Assembly (NCBI GenBank): GCA_027051315.1
Contig: JALTZE010000041.1
Location: 1 to 5,939, forward strand
From: Micavibrio sp.
GTDB taxonomy: Bacteria > Pseudomonadota > Alphaproteobacteria > Micavibrionales > Micavibrionaceae
Length of the DNA stretch: 5,939 nucleotides
Reading direction: 5' to 3'
Positions within the stretch are counted from its first letter, which is position 1; every line of letters starts with the position of its first letter. The position numbers and the translations under genes were made by a program. The notes under the pieces were generated by a model, which worked only from the letters and a program-made list of their open reading frames with translations, had not been told where the DNA came from and did no database searches. Below are positions 5,915 to 5,939 of this stretch, piece after piece.

Positions 5915-5939
5915 ATATAAACAAAATATAGCATAACCA

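Noticed and set aside
1..5939. CRISPR array, tRNA or rRNA gene, insertion sequence, prophage or defence system
   Set aside because: No regularly spaced direct repeats, no RNA gene signatures and no transposase, integrase or defence motifs were seen; nearly the whole window is explained by six intact genes.

Overview
The window is an AT-rich (roughly two-thirds A+T by eye) chromosomal segment, most likely from an alphaproteobacterium. The basis is gene order: kdsD/kpsF, lptC, lptA, lptB and rpoN in a row on the + strand is the familiar alphaproteobacterial arrangement, and the LptC and LptB sequences look alphaproteobacterial. The low G+C and the Asn/Ile/Lys-rich proteins point to an AT-rich lineage (host-associated or streamlined), but I cannot name an order or genus from sequence alone.

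Layout. Positions 1-223 hold no recognisable gene: an AT-rich leader with a candidate promoter and a 13-bp inverted repeat. Positions 224-2700 hold three tightly packed + strand genes: kdsD (arabinose-5-phosphate isomerase, SIS plus two CBS domains), lptC (single-pass inner-membrane LPS transport protein) and lptA (periplasmic LPS bridge protein, rather long). A 118-bp gap follows with a perfect 17-bp inverted repeat, then lptB (ABC ATPase, 2819-3574), a 114-bp gap with a small hairpin, and rpoN (sigma-54, 3689-5131). Only 11 bp after rpoN, a convergent - strand gene (5847-5143) encodes a secreted, acidic four-EF-hand protein with its own good promoter and Shine-Dalgarno sequence near the right edge.

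How they work together. KdsD makes arabinose 5-phosphate, the precursor of Kdo, the inner sugar of lipopolysaccharide. LptB is the ATPase of the LptB2FG pump, LptC is the membrane-anchored acceptor and LptA forms the periplasmic bridge to the outer membrane, so four genes serve LPS synthesis and export. RpoN is a conserved neighbour of lptB rather than a part of the pathway. All five enzymes and transport factors look intact, implying an organism that makes LPS and uses sigma-54 promoters. The EF-hand protein is probably a periplasmic or exported calcium-binding protein of unknown role.

This is mainly an ordinary conserved housekeeping region. I found no new system; the parts most worth a second look are the inverted repeats in the intergenic gaps, one of which overlaps a possible lptB promoter, and the EF-hand gene sitting where hpf and ptsN commonly follow rpoN.
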